A DNA stretch of 64,000 bases from Sediminicoccus rosea (GTDB taxonomy: Bacteria; Pseudomonadota; Alphaproteobacteria; Acetobacterales; Acetobacteraceae), in the NCBI RefSeq assembly GCF_033547095.1, contig NZ_CP137852.1, positions 1,791,501 through 1,855,500 of the forward strand, given 5' to 3'. The notes under the pieces are model-generated. The model ran no database searches and was not told the origin of the DNA. It saw nothing but the letters and a program-made list of their open reading frames with translations. Below are positions 24,769 through 33,965 of this stretch, piece after piece; within the stretch, counting starts at the first letter, position 1, and each line of letters starts with the position of its first letter. The translations under genes were made by a program, and so were the position numbers.

Positions 24769-25886
24769 TCTGGCTGGCCTTGGCCGCCGCCATCGCCTGG
24801 GCCGTGCTGCTGCTCGGGCGTGGGATGTTCTGGCGCGCCCGCGACGATGACCGCGACGCCGCCCGCCTGCCGGCCCCCGCCCATTGGCCCGAGGTGCAGA
24901 TCATCATCCCCGCGCGCGACGAGGCCGAAACCATCGGCGCCACCGTGCGAAGCCTCGCGCGGCAGGATTATCCGGGGCGCTTTTCCATCCTCGTCGTGAA
25001 TGACCGCAGCCGGGATGCGACCGGCGCGCTGGCCCGCGCCGCCGGCGCCGAGGTGCTGGAGGGGCAGGGCCGGGCGCCCGGCTGGTCCGGCAAGCTCTAC
25101 GCCCTGCAGCAGGGCCTCCAGGTGGTGGCGGGGCGGGGGCACGAATTCCTGCTCTTCACCGATGCCGACATCACCCACGCGCCGGACAGCCTGCGCCGCC
25201 TGGTGCAGCGGGCCGAGGCGGGGGGGCTGGACCTCGTCTCGCTCATGGCGCGGCTGCGTTGCGAGAGCTGGGCCGAGCGCTGGATGATCCCGGCCTTCGT
25301 CTTCTTCTTCCAGATGCTCTACCCCTTCCGCTGGTCCAACGACCCGGCGGCCCGCACCGCGGCAGCGGCGGGGGGCTGCGTGCTGCTGCGGCGCGATGCC
25401 TTCGAGGCGCGGGGCGGCCTGGCGCCCATCCGTGGGCGCATCATCGATGATTGCGCCCTGGCCGGGCTGATGAAGTCCGGCGGCTCGGCCATCTGGCTGG
25501 GCCTGACCGAGCGCGTGCGGTCCGAGCGGGCCTATGAGGGCATGGGCACGATCCGCGCCATGGTGGCCCGCACCGCCTATGCGCAGCTCGGCTACAACCC
25601 GGCCCTGCTGCTGGGCATGGTGCTCGCCATGGGGCTGGTCTTCCTGGCGCCGCCGCTGCTCGCGCTCTTCGCCACGGGGGCGGCGAAGTGGCTGGGCCTG
25701 GCCGCCTGGTGCGCCATGGTGGTGGCCTTCACGCCCATGCTGCGCCGCTTCGGCCTGGCGGCGGAGCGGGCCATCCTCCTCCCGCTCATCGCGCTGGCCT
25801 ATCTTGTCTTCACCCTCGATTCCGCCTGGGCGGAATGGCGCGGCCGGGGTGGGGTCTGGAAGGGCGAGGCCTTGTCGCGCGAATGA
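24765..25886 (+). CDS. hpnB: Hopanoid biosynthesis glycosyltransferase HpnB
   Basis: A 373-residue GT2-type membrane glycosyltransferase. An N-terminal helix is followed by the GT-A fold (IIIPARDEAETIG, LVVNDRSRDAT), the DxD-like FTDADITHAP (about residues 130-139) and a catalytic-base region IIDDCALAGL. Two or three transmembrane helices close the protein (~280-345). HpnB is found next to hpnA and shc in hopanoid producers and is proposed to add a sugar to a hopanoid precursor. It is followed by a strong hairpin before shc. Confidence 0.92.
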   Translation: MIWLALAAAIAWAVLLLGRGMFWRARDDDRDAARLPAPAHWPEVQIIIPARDEAETIGATVRSLARQDYPGRFSILVVNDRSRDATGALARAAGAEVLEGQGRAPGWSGKLYALQQGLQVVAGRGHEFLLFTDADITHAPDSLRRLVQRAEAGGLDLVSLMARLRCESWAERWMIPAFVFFFQMLYPFRWSNDPAARTAAAAGGCVLLRRDAFEARGGLAPIRGRIIDDCALAGLMKSGGSAIWLGLTERVRSERAYEGMGTIRAMVARTAYAQLGYNPALLLGMVLAMGLVFLAPPLLALFATGAAKWLGLAAWCAMVVAFTPMLRRFGLAAERAILLPLIALAYLVFTLDSAWAEWRGRGGVWKGEALSRE

Positions 25887-25910
25887 AGTCGGGGCAACAC
25901 ACGCGCTTGC

Positions 25911-25950
25911 ACCCTTCCGGCATGGGCCCGAAATGCCCTATCGGAAGGGT
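25911..25950 (+). promoter_or_regulatory. Hairpin in the hpnB-shc gap
   Basis: ACCCTTCCG (25911-25919) is exactly complementary to CGGAAGGGT (25942-25950). Inside this, ATGGGC (25922-25927) can pair with GCCCtAT (25935-25941) leaving one bulged T. The result is a 40-nt hairpin with a short GAAA-containing loop. No U-run follows (CAAGAGA), so it is not a classical terminator. It could stabilise or attenuate the shc transcript. Confidence 0.55.
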
Positions 25951-26001
25951 CAAGAGATTCGCTTCCGGACCAGGAGCAAGGGATATCGCGACTTGAACAT
26001 C

Positions 26002-28026
26002 ATGCCGAACCTGACATCGGGGGCGCCCGCGCACCCGAATGCGGGGCATGACGGGCAGGCCGGTGACCCGCTGGACCGGGCGGTGGCCGCCGCCGCGCGC
26101 CACCTGCTCCAGCGCCAGCGCCCTGACGGCCACTGGGTCTTCGAGCTGGAGGCGGATGCGACCATCCCCTCCGAATACCTCATGCTGCACCACTTCTTCG
26201 GCCATGTTCAGCCGGAGAAGGAGGCGCGGATCGGCCGCTACCTGCGCCGCATCCAGGCCGAGCAGCGGGCCAATGCCGGCGGTGGCTGGCCGCTCTTCCA
26301 TGGCGGGCCGCTCGACATCTCCTGCTCGGTGAAGGCCTATCTGGCGCTGCGCCTGATCGGCGACGCGCCGGATGCGCCGCACATGATCGAGGCGCGGGAC
26401 GCCATCCTCGCCGCCGGCGGGGCCGAGCGCAGCAATGTCTTCACCCGGGCGGCGCTCGCGCTGTTCGGCGCGGTGCCCTGGCGCGCCGTGCCGATGATGC
26501 CGCCCGAGATCATGCTGCTGCCGCGCTGGTTCCCCTTCCATGTCAGCAAGATCAGCTACTGGGCACGGACCGTGCTGGTGCCGCTCACCGTCGTCATGGC
26601 GCGCCGCCCGGCGGCGCAGAACCCGCGCGGCGTGACCATTGACGAGCTGTTCCGCACGCCGCCCGAGCAGGTGAAGGACTGGCCCGGCGGCGCCCACCAG
26701 GCCGAGCCCTGGGCCTCCCTCTTCAAGGCGCTGGACGGCGCCCTGCACCGCGCCCGCATGCTCTTCCCGCGCAACCACCGCGCCCGCGCCGAGGAGGCCT
26801 GCGAACGCTTCGTGACCGAGCGGCTGAACGGCGAGGACGGCCTGGGCGCCATCTACCCCGCCATGGCCAATGCGGTGCTGATGTATCACTGCCTGGGGGT
26901 CGCCCAGGATGACCCGCGCATGATCACCGCCTGGGCCGCGATCGAGAAGCTGGTCGAGGAACGCGGCCCACAGGGAGAGCTGGGGGAGACCTATGTCCAG
27001 CCCTGCCTCTCGCCGGTCTGGGACACGGCGCTGGTCAGCCACGCGCTGCTGGAGGCGGGCGGCGAGGCCGAGCGCGAGGCGGTGGGCCGTGGCCTCGATT
27101 GGCTGCTGTCCAAGGAAATCCGCGATGTGCGCGGCGACTGGGCCTGGAAGCGGCCCAATCTCGAGCCCGGCGGCTGGGCCTTCCAGTATGAGAACGCGCA
27201 TTACCCGGATGTGGACGACACCGCCGTGGTGGTGCTGGCCATGGACCGCTACCGCGCCACGGCGCCCGCCGACACCGGCCTCGACGGCGCCATCCAGCGC
27301 GCGACGGACTGGACGGTGGGCATGCAGTCGCGCGGCGGCGGCTGGGGCGCCTTCGACGCCGACAACACCTTCCACTACCTGAACCACATTCCCTTCGCCG
27401 ACCACGGCGCGCTGCTCGACCCGCCCACGGCGGACGTGTCGGGCCGCTGCCTCGCCATGCTGGCGCAGCTCGGCCGGGGCGAGGACGCCGCCTCCAAGGC
27501 CGCCATCGAATATCTGCTGCGCGAGCAGGAGGCCGATGGCTCCTGGTATGGCCGCTGGGGTGTCAACTACATCTACGGCACCTGGTCCGCCGTCACCGCG
27601 CTGAACGCCGCCGGCCTGCCGCCCGAGCATGACGCGATGCGCCGCGCCGCGGGTTGGCTGGTCAAGAACCAGAACCCCGATGGCGGCTGGGGCGAGGATG
27701 GCATGAGCTATCCCGCGCGCGGCGGCACGCGGCCCGATCCGCGCGTGCCCGCCCCTTCCTCCGCCAGCCAGACGGCCTGGGGCATGCTGGCGCTGATGGC
27801 TTGCGGCGAGGCAGGGCACGAGGCAGTGAGCCGCGCGGCCGCTTGGCTCATGGAGCGGCAGAAGGAGGATGGCGACTGGCCGGAGGAGGACTACACGGGG
27901 ACCGGCTTCCCGCGCGTGTTCTACCTTCGCTACCACGGCTACCGCCGGATCTTTCCGCTCTGGGCGCTGGCGCGGCTGCGCAACCTGCGCGCGTCCAACA
28001 CCCGGCGTGTGAGCTACGGGCTTTGA
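26002..28026 (+). CDS. shc: Squalene-hopene cyclase
   Basis: A 674-residue terpene cyclase that folds squalene into hopene and hopanol at the membrane surface. The protonating acid motif DVDD lies at residues 403-406. Many QW repeats are visible (for example QRQRPDGHW, GGWGAFDA, QEADGSWYGRW, QNPDGGWGE, QKEDGDWPEED), and the WARTVLVPL segment lines the channel. The ATG at 26002 has a weak ribosome site; an in-frame TTG at 25993 lies 10 nt after AGGG and is a real alternative. A longer frame reaches into hpnB but is unlikely. With hpnA, hpnB and hpnM it forms a partial hopanoid cluster; squalene-forming hpnCDE are not in the window. Confidence 0.96.
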   Translation: MPNLTSGAPAHPNAGHDGQAGDPLDRAVAAAARHLLQRQRPDGHWVFELEADATIPSEYLMLHHFFGHVQPEKEARIGRYLRRIQAEQRANAGGGWPLFHGGPLDISCSVKAYLALRLIGDAPDAPHMIEARDAILAAGGAERSNVFTRAALALFGAVPWRAVPMMPPEIMLLPRWFPFHVSKISYWARTVLVPLTVVMARRPAAQNPRGVTIDELFRTPPEQVKDWPGGAHQAEPWASLFKALDGALHRARMLFPRNHRARAEEACERFVTERLNGEDGLGAIYPAMANAVLMYHCLGVAQDDPRMITAWAAIEKLVEERGPQGELGETYVQPCLSPVWDTALVSHALLEAGGEAEREAVGRGLDWLLSKEIRDVRGDWAWKRPNLEPGGWAFQYENAHYPDVDDTAVVVLAMDRYRATAPADTGLDGAIQRATDWTVGMQSRGGGWGAFDADNTFHYLNHIPFADHGALLDPPTADVSGRCLAMLAQLGRGEDAASKAAIEYLLREQEADGSWYGRWGVNYIYGTWSAVTALNAAGLPPEHDAMRRAAGWLVKNQNPDGGWGEDGMSYPARGGTRPDPRVPAPSSASQTAWGMLALMACGEAGHEAVSRAAAWLMERQKEDGDWPEEDYTGTGFPRVFYLRYHGYRRIFPLWALARLRNLRASNTRRVSYGL

Positions 28027-28113
28027 CGAACGGAGGGGCTGCGCCCCTCGAACCTGGCAAGGTGAGAACCTGCTTGGTTTTCATCAGGTTCCTGCAACTC
28101 CGACCAGGGTTCC

Positions 28114-29289
28114 ATGAACGCCTTTGACGTCCTGATCATCGGTGCCGGCGCCGCCGGGCTCATGGCCGCCATCCGGGCGGGGCAGCGCGGGCGGCGCGTG
28201 CTGGTGCTCGACCATGCCGAAGCCCCGGGCAAGAAGATCCTCATCTCGGGCGGCGGGCGCTGCAACTTCACCAACCGCGACATCCGGCCCGAACGCTTTC
28301 TCTCCGCCAATCCCGCCTTCGCCCGCTCGGCCCTCGCGCGCTACACGGCGCGGGATTTCCTCGCGCTGATCGAGAAGCACCGCATCGCCTGGCACGAGAA
28401 GACGCTGGGGCAGCTCTTCTGCGACGGCTCGGCCCGGCAGGTGGTGGCCATGCTGCTGGCCGAAGCCGAGGCGGTGGGCGTGGAGATCCGGCTGGAGACG
28501 CGCGTCACCGACATCACGCGCGGCACCGACTTCACCGTGACCACCGATCGCGGCGCCTTCACCGCGGCCGCGCTGGTGCTGGCGACGGGCGGCCTCTCCA
28601 TCCCCAAGATGGGCGCCACCGGCTTCGCCTATGACGTGGCGAAGCGCTTCGGGCTCGGCCTCGTGGAGCGCCGTCCCGGCCTCGTCCCCTTTGCCTTCGG
28701 CGGCGAGGAACTGGCGCTGATGCAGCCGCTGGCCGGCGTCTCCCTGCCCATCCTGGCGCGGGCGGGCGGGGCGAAATTCCCGGAGGCGATGCTCTTCACC
28801 CATCGCGGCCTCTCGGGGCCCGCAATCCTGCAGATCAGCTCCTACTGGCATCCGGGCGAGGCCATCACGCTCGACCTTCTGCCGGGGCAGGATGCGATCT
28901 CCCTGCTGCTGGCGGCCAAGCGCGCCCGCCCCAAGGCGGAACCCCGCACGGCGCTGGGCGAGCTGCTGCCCGCGCGCCTGGCCCAGGCCCTGGCCGAGCG
29001 GCATCTGCCGGGGATGCGGATGGCCGACCTGCCGGACCGCGCGCTGACGGGCCTCGCCAACCTGCTCAAATCCTGGCGCCTGACGCCCGCGACGACGGAG
29101 GGCTACGCCAAGGCGGAGGTCACGCTCGGCGGCGTGGACACGGCCGCGCTCTCGCAGCAGACGATGATGGCCAAGGCCGTGCCCGGGTTGTTCGTGGTGG
29201 GCGAGGCGGTGGACGTGACCGGCTGGCTCGGCGGCTACAATTTCCAGTGGGCCTGGGCGAGCGGTTGGGCGGCGGGGGAAGCTGCCTAG
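28114..29289 (+). CDS. BaiN/HI0933-type NAD(P)/FAD-dependent flavoprotein
   Basis: A 391-residue flavoprotein of the YhiN/HI0933 family. The FAD dinucleotide motif is VLIIGAGAAGLMAAIRAG (residues ~6-23), followed by GKKILISGGGRCNFTNRD (~44-61). A second conserved patch is VLATGGLSIPKMGATG, and the C-terminus ends with DVTGWLGGYNFQWAWASG. Activity is poorly known; some relatives reduce bile-acid enones, others are proposed redox enzymes. It follows shc after an 87-bp gap that contains a stem-loop (GAGGGGC tgc GCCCCTC, 28033-28049) and is followed by tRNA-Leu. Confidence 0.9.
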   Translation: MNAFDVLIIGAGAAGLMAAIRAGQRGRRVLVLDHAEAPGKKILISGGGRCNFTNRDIRPERFLSANPAFARSALARYTARDFLALIEKHRIAWHEKTLGQLFCDGSARQVVAMLLAEAEAVGVEIRLETRVTDITRGTDFTVTTDRGAFTAAALVLATGGLSIPKMGATGFAYDVAKRFGLGLVERRPGLVPFAFGGEELALMQPLAGVSLPILARAGGAKFPEAMLFTHRGLSGPAILQISSYWHPGEAITLDLLPGQDAISLLLAAKRARPKAEPRTALGELLPARLAQALAERHLPGMRMADLPDRALTGLANLLKSWRLTPATTEGYAKAEVTLGGVDTAALSQQTMMAKAVPGLFVVGEAVDVTGWLGGYNFQWAWASGWAAGEAA

Positions 29290-29330
29290 GCGGCGCCTTG
29301 GGTTGGCGGGCGGCGAGGCGCCAGACGGAA

Positions 29331-29417
29331 TGGTGCGGGCGGTCGGAATCGAACCGACACTCTGTCACCAGAACCGGATTTTGAGTCCGGCGCGTCTACC
29401 AGTTCCACCACGCCCGC
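29331..29417 (-). tRNA. tRNA-Leu: tRNA-Leu (anticodon CAA), CCA encoded
   Basis: The minus strand gives acceptor GCGGGCG (29417-29411) pairing with CGCCCGC, an A discriminator at 29334 and encoded CCA at 29333-29331. The anticodon loop CTCAAAA gives CAA, reading UUG leucine codons. A long variable arm and a T-arm GGTTCGATTCC fit a class II tRNA. Neighbouring genes look resident, with no sign of integration here. Confidence 0.95.
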
Positions 29418-29463
29418 GTGCTGCCAGTCCTACACGCCAGGGCGGCGCGCTTCAACACCCCGG

Positions 29464-30948
29464 TCAGGCCACGCGGCGGCGCGCGAGCAGCGGCCAGAGC
29501 AGCGCGCCCAGCGTCATCGCCCAGAGCGCGATGGAAACCGGCGAGGCCAGCAGCGCCATCACATCCCCATCCGAGAGCGACATGGCGCGGCGCAGATTGT
29601 CCTCCAGCATGCGCCCCAGCACGAAGCCGAGGATGATCGGCACCAGCGGCACATCCAGCTTGCGGAACACCCAGCCCATGATGCCGAAGCCGATGGCGAG
29701 AAGCAGGTCGAACGCCGAATTGCTGGCCGCATAGACGCCCGCGAAGCTGAGCGCGAGCACGCCCGGGTAAAGCACCCAGGCCGGCACGGTGAGCAGCCGC
29801 GCGAAGATGCCGACCAGCGGGAGGTTCAGCAGCAGCAGCATGCAGTTGCCGATATACATGGAGGCGATGAGCCCCCAGGCCACCTCGGGCTTCTGCTCGA
29901 ACAGCAGGGGCCCCGGGGTGATGTTGTACATCAGCAGCGCGCCGAGCAGCACGGCGGTGGTGCCTGAGCCCGGAATGCCGAGCGAGAGCATGGGCACGAG
30001 GTTGCCGATCTGCGCCGCGTTGTCCGCCGTCTCGGGTGCGGCCACGCCGCGCATGTCGCCCTGGCCGAGTTTTCCGTTCGTCTCGTTGAGCCGCTTCTCG
30101 GCCGTGTAGGAGAGGGCGCTGGCAACGGAAGCGCCGGCGCCCGGCAGCACGCCGATGACGAAGCCGATGCCGGTCGCGCGGAACATGGCGGGGATGCAGA
30201 AGAGGATCTCGGCGAAGGTCAGGCGCTGGCCGTGGCCGAGCTTCGCGGCCTCGGCGCGGATGCGGGTCTCGATCAGCAGCAGGATCTCGCCGATGGCGAA
30301 GAGCCCGATGGCGAGCACGGTGAAGTCGAGCCCGCCCAGCAATTCCATCGAGCCGCCGGTGTAGCGCTCGACCCCCGTGCCGGAATCGATGCCGATCATG
30401 GCGAGCAGGATGCCGAGGCACCCCGCCGCCCAGGCCTTGGGCGCGGAGCCGCCGCCGACGGCGCCCAGGAGCGAGAGCGCGAAGGCGATCAGCGCGACAT
30501 AATCCGCCGGCGAGAAGGCGACGGCGACGCGCGCGAGCGGCACCGAGAGGAAGCTCATCAGCACGACCGCGATGGTCGCGCCCACGAAGCTGCCGATGCC
30601 CGAGATGGCGAGCGCCGCGCCCCCGCGCCCCTGCTTGGCGAGCGGATGCCCATCCAGCGTGGTCAGCACCGCCGAGGGCTCGCCCGGCATGTTCAGCAGG
30701 ATCGCCGTGATCCGCCCGCCATAGCCCGAGCCGTAATAGACCGCGGCCAGCAGGATCAGCGCCGATTCCGGCGGCAGCTTCAGCGCCAGGCAGAAGGGCA
30801 GCAGCAGCGCGATGGCATTGAGCGGCCCGATGCCCGGCAGCACGCCGATGGCGGTGCCGATGATGCAGCCGATCAGCGCGAGGAAGAGGTTGGTGGGCTG
30901 GAGCGCCACGGCGAAGCCGCCGCCGAGCGCCGCAAAGGTTTCCATCAT
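29464..30948 (-). CDS. tctA: Tripartite tricarboxylate transporter large permease TctA
   Basis: A 494-residue protein with 10-12 membrane helices and the TctA signature segments: GTAIGVLPGIGPLNAIALLL (residues ~26-45), YGSGYGGRITAILLNMPGEP, and a second half repeating the pattern in LPGAGASVASALSY and SLGIPGSGTTAVLLGA. It imports a carboxylate using an ion gradient together with TctB and TctC. The longer frame reaching 31227 is antisense noise inside tctB; ATG at 30948 overlaps the tctB stop by 4 bp. The end lies close to tRNA-Leu. Confidence 0.95.
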   Translation of the reverse strand: MMETFAALGGGFAVALQPTNLFLALIGCIIGTAIGVLPGIGPLNAIALLLPFCLALKLPPESALILLAAVYYGSGYGGRITAILLNMPGEPSAVLTTLDGHPLAKQGRGGAALAISGIGSFVGATIAVVLMSFLSVPLARVAVAFSPADYVALIAFALSLLGAVGGGSAPKAWAAGCLGILLAMIGIDSGTGVERYTGGSMELLGGLDFTVLAIGLFAIGEILLLIETRIRAEAAKLGHGQRLTFAEILFCIPAMFRATGIGFVIGVLPGAGASVASALSYTAEKRLNETNGKLGQGDMRGVAAPETADNAAQIGNLVPMLSLGIPGSGTTAVLLGALLMYNITPGPLLFEQKPEVAWGLIASMYIGNCMLLLLNLPLVGIFARLLTVPAWVLYPGVLALSFAGVYAASNSAFDLLLAIGFGIMGWVFRKLDVPLVPIILGFVLGRMLEDNLRRAMSLSDGDVMALLASPVSIALWAMTLGALLWPLLARRRVA

Positions 30949-31373
30949 GCGCCGAGGAATCCTTTCGGCAGCGGCAGGTCCAGCACGCGGTCGAACAGCG
31001 CCCAGAGCACCGCACTGGTAAGGAGCCCGGTGCCGATGGCGGCGAGCGGCCGTGCACCGAACAGCAGCGCCACGCCGATCGCCAGCAGCGCCGTTGCCAC
31101 CAGGAAGCCGAGCGGGACCAGCAGCAGCGCATAGCCCGCCATGACCAGGACCAGCAGCGGCGGCGCGGCCAGGCGCTCGGGCCGCTCGAAGGCGGGCCCG
31201 CGCGGGATGAGCAGCAGCGCGCCACACAGCCCCATCAGCAGTGCGACCGTCGTGGGGAAGGCACGCGGGCCCAGCGGGTCGGCCGCGAAGGGCACTTCGA
31301 GCGACTGCGCCGACCAGATGGCGAGCGCCGCCAGCGCCATCAGCGCGAGGCCGAGCGCGCGCCCGGCGGTCAT
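30945..31373 (-). CDS. tctB: Tripartite tricarboxylate transporter small subunit TctB
   Basis: A 142-residue protein with four hydrophobic helices (about 5-22, 41-57, 70-88 and 90-130 with a break) as usual for TctB. The GPRAFPTTVALLM stretch after the first helix matches the family pattern of a conserved Pro/Phe-Pro. It partners TctA in the membrane. The order on the minus strand is tctC, tctB, tctA, a complete set, unlike the orphan TctC-type gene near 10 kb. Confidence 0.9.
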   Translation of the reverse strand: MTAGRALGLALMALAALAIWSAQSLEVPFAADPLGPRAFPTTVALLMGLCGALLLIPRGPAFERPERLAAPPLLVLVMAGYALLLVPLGFLVATALLAIGVALLFGARPLAAIGTGLLTSAVLWALFDRVLDLPLPKGFLGA

Positions 31374-31446
31374 GGCCTGCCGCCTCGCGGCGCTGCGCGC
31401 CAGTGCCTCGCGGCCCCCCGGACCTGCCGGCAGCGCCTGTCGGCGG

Positions 31447-32439
31447 TCATTGGCTCTGCGTCACCAGCCCGACCTCGCGCGCCAGCTGCCGGAACTCGGC
31501 GGTGCGGCGCTTGGCGAGCTCGGCATATTCGGCGCCGACCAGGTTGAACTCGAAGAGGCCCTGCGCCGCCCGCGCCTCGGGCCAGGCCGGGTTGGCCTGC
31601 AGGCGGCGCAGCGCCTCCACCCAGAAGTTGTAGGCGGCATCGGGCATTTGCGGCGGGCCGTAGAAGCCGCGGACGATGGGCCAATCCACCTCCACGCCCT
31701 GCTCGCGCGCGGTCGGCACCTGCGCCAGCGCGCCGGGCAGGCGCTGCGCCGACAGCACGGCGAGGAGGCGGATCTCGCCCGCCTCGAACTGGCCGCGCAC
31801 CTCGGAGGCATCGCCGGGGAAGACCTGGATGTGGCCGCCCAGCAGCGCCGCCATGGCCTGGCCGCCACCCTCGAAGGGCACGTAGCGCATGCGGCGCGGA
31901 TCGGCGCCCGCCGCGCGCGCCACCAGCGCCGCCTTGTGCCAGTCCTGGCTGCCCACGGCGCCGCCGGCGCCCATGGGCACGCTCGCCGGGTCGGCGCGCA
32001 GCGCGGCCATCAGCTCGGCCAGGCTCTGGAAGCGGCTGTCCCGCCGCACCGCGATCACGCCGTAATCCGCGCCGATGGCGCCGATCCAGCGCACGTCATT
32101 CTCGGCGAAGCGGCCGAAGCGGCCCTGCGCCATGTTCACCCAGGAGCCGGTGGAGACGGCCACGATCACATTCGCATCCGCGCGCCGCTGCGCGTTGATG
32201 TGGTTGATGGCCACCGCCCCGATGCCGCCCGGCATGTTCTGCGTGCGGATCGGCTGGGTGACGATGCCCGTCTCGTTCAGCATCCGCGTCGTCAGCCGGC
32301 AGGTCAGGTCGAAGCCACCGCCGGGGGCGGCGGGCGCGATGCATTCGGGGTTCTGGGGGGTGAAGCCCCCCGGGATACCCTGCGCCTGGGCCGCAAGCGG
32401 CATGAGGGCGGTGGCGGCAATCAGCGCGCGGCGTTGCAT
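31447..32439 (-). CDS. tctC: Bug/TctC-family binding protein of the complete TTT system
   Basis: A 330-residue periplasmic binding protein: signal peptide (MQRRALIAATALMPLAAQAQ) and Bug-type body with the PAAPGGGFDLTCR ligand loop (residues ~35-47). The ATG at 32439 is used because it begins the signal peptide. It precedes tctB by 73 bp and is the likely first gene of the operon. Substrate unknown; the nearby oxidase and amidohydrolase genes point to carboxylated nitrogen compounds, but that is only suggestion. Confidence 0.92.
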   Translation of the reverse strand: MQRRALIAATALMPLAAQAQGIPGGFTPQNPECIAPAAPGGGFDLTCRLTTRMLNETGIVTQPIRTQNMPGGIGAVAINHINAQRRADANVIVAVSTGSWVNMAQGRFGRFAENDVRWIGAIGADYGVIAVRRDSRFQSLAELMAALRADPASVPMGAGGAVGSQDWHKAALVARAAGADPRRMRYVPFEGGGQAMAALLGGHIQVFPGDASEVRGQFEAGEIRLLAVLSAQRLPGALAQVPTAREQGVEVDWPIVRGFYGPPQMPDAAYNFWVEALRRLQANPAWPEARAAQGLFEFNLVGAEYAELAKRRTAEFRQLAREVGLVTQSQ

Positions 32440-32533
32440 GTGGTTCTCCCCGATCGGGCCGCGCCAAGACGTGCCGCGCGGCCCATGATTTTCCATTCCC
32501 TCCTGGGGGATTCAGCGTGGGCTTGCAAGCATG

Positions 32534-33844
32534 TCAGGCCAGCACCCGGTCCACCCGGTCCCGCAGGCGATACCAGCCGCCGACGATGGGCAGGAACCAG
32601 TCCGGATTGCCGTCATAGAAGGCGCGCGTCGGGAAGTGCAGGCTGTCGAGCGCGAAGCCCGCATTGGCCGCGCCCGCGATCTTCAGCGCGGCGTTGTGGC
32701 CCATCCAGCTCGCCATCGCGACGCCGCTGCCCTGGCAACCGGCCGCATAATGCACGCCATCCTCCACGCCCAGATGCGGCAGGTAGTCGAAGGTGAAGGC
32801 GACATTGCCGGTCCAGGCATGGGTGATGCGGACATCCTTCAGCTCGGGCAGCACCTCCAGCATCATGGCGTGGAGCGTGGGTGCCGCCTCTTCCGGCGTG
32901 CTCGGCCCGAAGCTCGCCCGGCCGCCCCAGAGGATGCGCTTCCCGTCCGGCGAGGGGCGGTAGTAGTTCAGCACGCGCTTCGTGTCGCTGATCATGTGGC
33001 GGTGCGGGAAGATCCTGTTGATCCGCTCCTCGCCCAGTTCCTCGGTCGCGATGATGTAGCTGCCAATGGGCATGAGCCGCTTGGTCAGCCAGGGCATCGG
33101 CCCGCCGCGGCTATAGCCGTTGGTCGCCATTAGCACCGCATCCGCCCGCATCTCGCCCCGCGTGGTGACCAGGCGGAAGCCGCCCGCCTCCTTCACCGTC
33201 GCCGTCACGCGCACCTGGTCCACCAGATGCGCGCCCAGGCGCTCGGCCGCGGCGGCGAGGCTGCGCGCATATTTGCCCGGGTGCAGGCTGCCCGCGCCCG
33301 CCGCATGCAGGCCGCCATAGTAATGGTCCGTCGCGACGAAGCCCCGCACGCCGGCCTTGTCGATCATCGTGGCCGAATCGCCGCTGATCTCCTCGATGCG
33401 GGCGCGGTTGCCGGCCAGCGTCGCCAGGTGCTTGGGCGTGTAGGCGCCGACGAAGCGGCCGCTGCGGACATAGTCGCAATCCAGCTGCTCGCGCGCGATG
33501 AGTTCCTCGATGAAGGGGAAGCTTGCGCCGCAGGCCCGCGCGATCTCGGTCGCGCGTTCCTCGCCGAAATTCTTGGTCAGCGGCCCGCGCGCCACCTTGA
33601 GCCCGCCCGAGACCATGCCGCCATTGCGCGAGGAGGCGCCCCAGCCGATGCGCTCGGCATCCAGCACCGTCACCTCATGGCCGAGGCGCCGCAGCGTGAG
33701 CGCCGCGGACAGTCCGGTATAGCCGCCGCCGACGATGGCGACGCGGCAGCGTTCCGGCAGCGCATTGTCGCGCTGGGGCGGCTCGGCCGCCTCCCACCAA
33801 TAGGGCCTGGCCTGGAATCCGGGGGCGAAGATGCGGTCGCTCAT
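32534..33844 (-). CDS. FAD-dependent oxidoreductase, DAO family
   Basis: A 436-residue D-amino-acid-oxidase-fold enzyme, PuuB/OrdL-like. The FAD motif VAIVGGGYTGLSAALTLRRLG lies at residues ~34-54 (written here only in part: GGGYTGLSAAL), followed by the usual GWGASSRNGGMVSGG and a C-terminal GCQGSGVAMASWMG. Such enzymes oxidise secondary or primary amines, for example gamma-glutamylputrescine or N-methyl amino acids. It is divergent from the amidohydrolase-ABC transporter operon (about 120 bp apart) and could process the imported compound. A longer upstream frame is antisense to that operon. Confidence 0.9.
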   Translation of the reverse strand: MSDRIFAPGFQARPYWWEAAEPPQRDNALPERCRVAIVGGGYTGLSAALTLRRLGHEVTVLDAERIGWGASSRNGGMVSGGLKVARGPLTKNFGEERATEIARACGASFPFIEELIAREQLDCDYVRSGRFVGAYTPKHLATLAGNRARIEEISGDSATMIDKAGVRGFVATDHYYGGLHAAGAGSLHPGKYARSLAAAAERLGAHLVDQVRVTATVKEAGGFRLVTTRGEMRADAVLMATNGYSRGGPMPWLTKRLMPIGSYIIATEELGEERINRIFPHRHMISDTKRVLNYYRPSPDGKRILWGGRASFGPSTPEEAAPTLHAMMLEVLPELKDVRITHAWTGNVAFTFDYLPHLGVEDGVHYAAGCQGSGVAMASWMGHNAALKIAGAANAGFALDSLHFPTRAFYDGNPDWFLPIVGGWYRLRDRVDRVLA

Positions 33845-33965
33845 GGCATTGCCCAAGGCTTCGGCATGCGGGGTCTCCCTCTGCTGTGCGGCGAGCGTGC
33901 CACGACGCACGCGCCCCGCGAAAGGCCCGCCTGCGTGGTTGACGCGCTGGCAAGGCCGCGTGAGC

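Noticed and set aside
25534-26001. A 156-codon N-terminal extension of squalene-hopene cyclase
   Set aside because: Most of it is out-of-frame hpnB and it crosses the intergenic hairpin. Known cyclases start near the chosen site.
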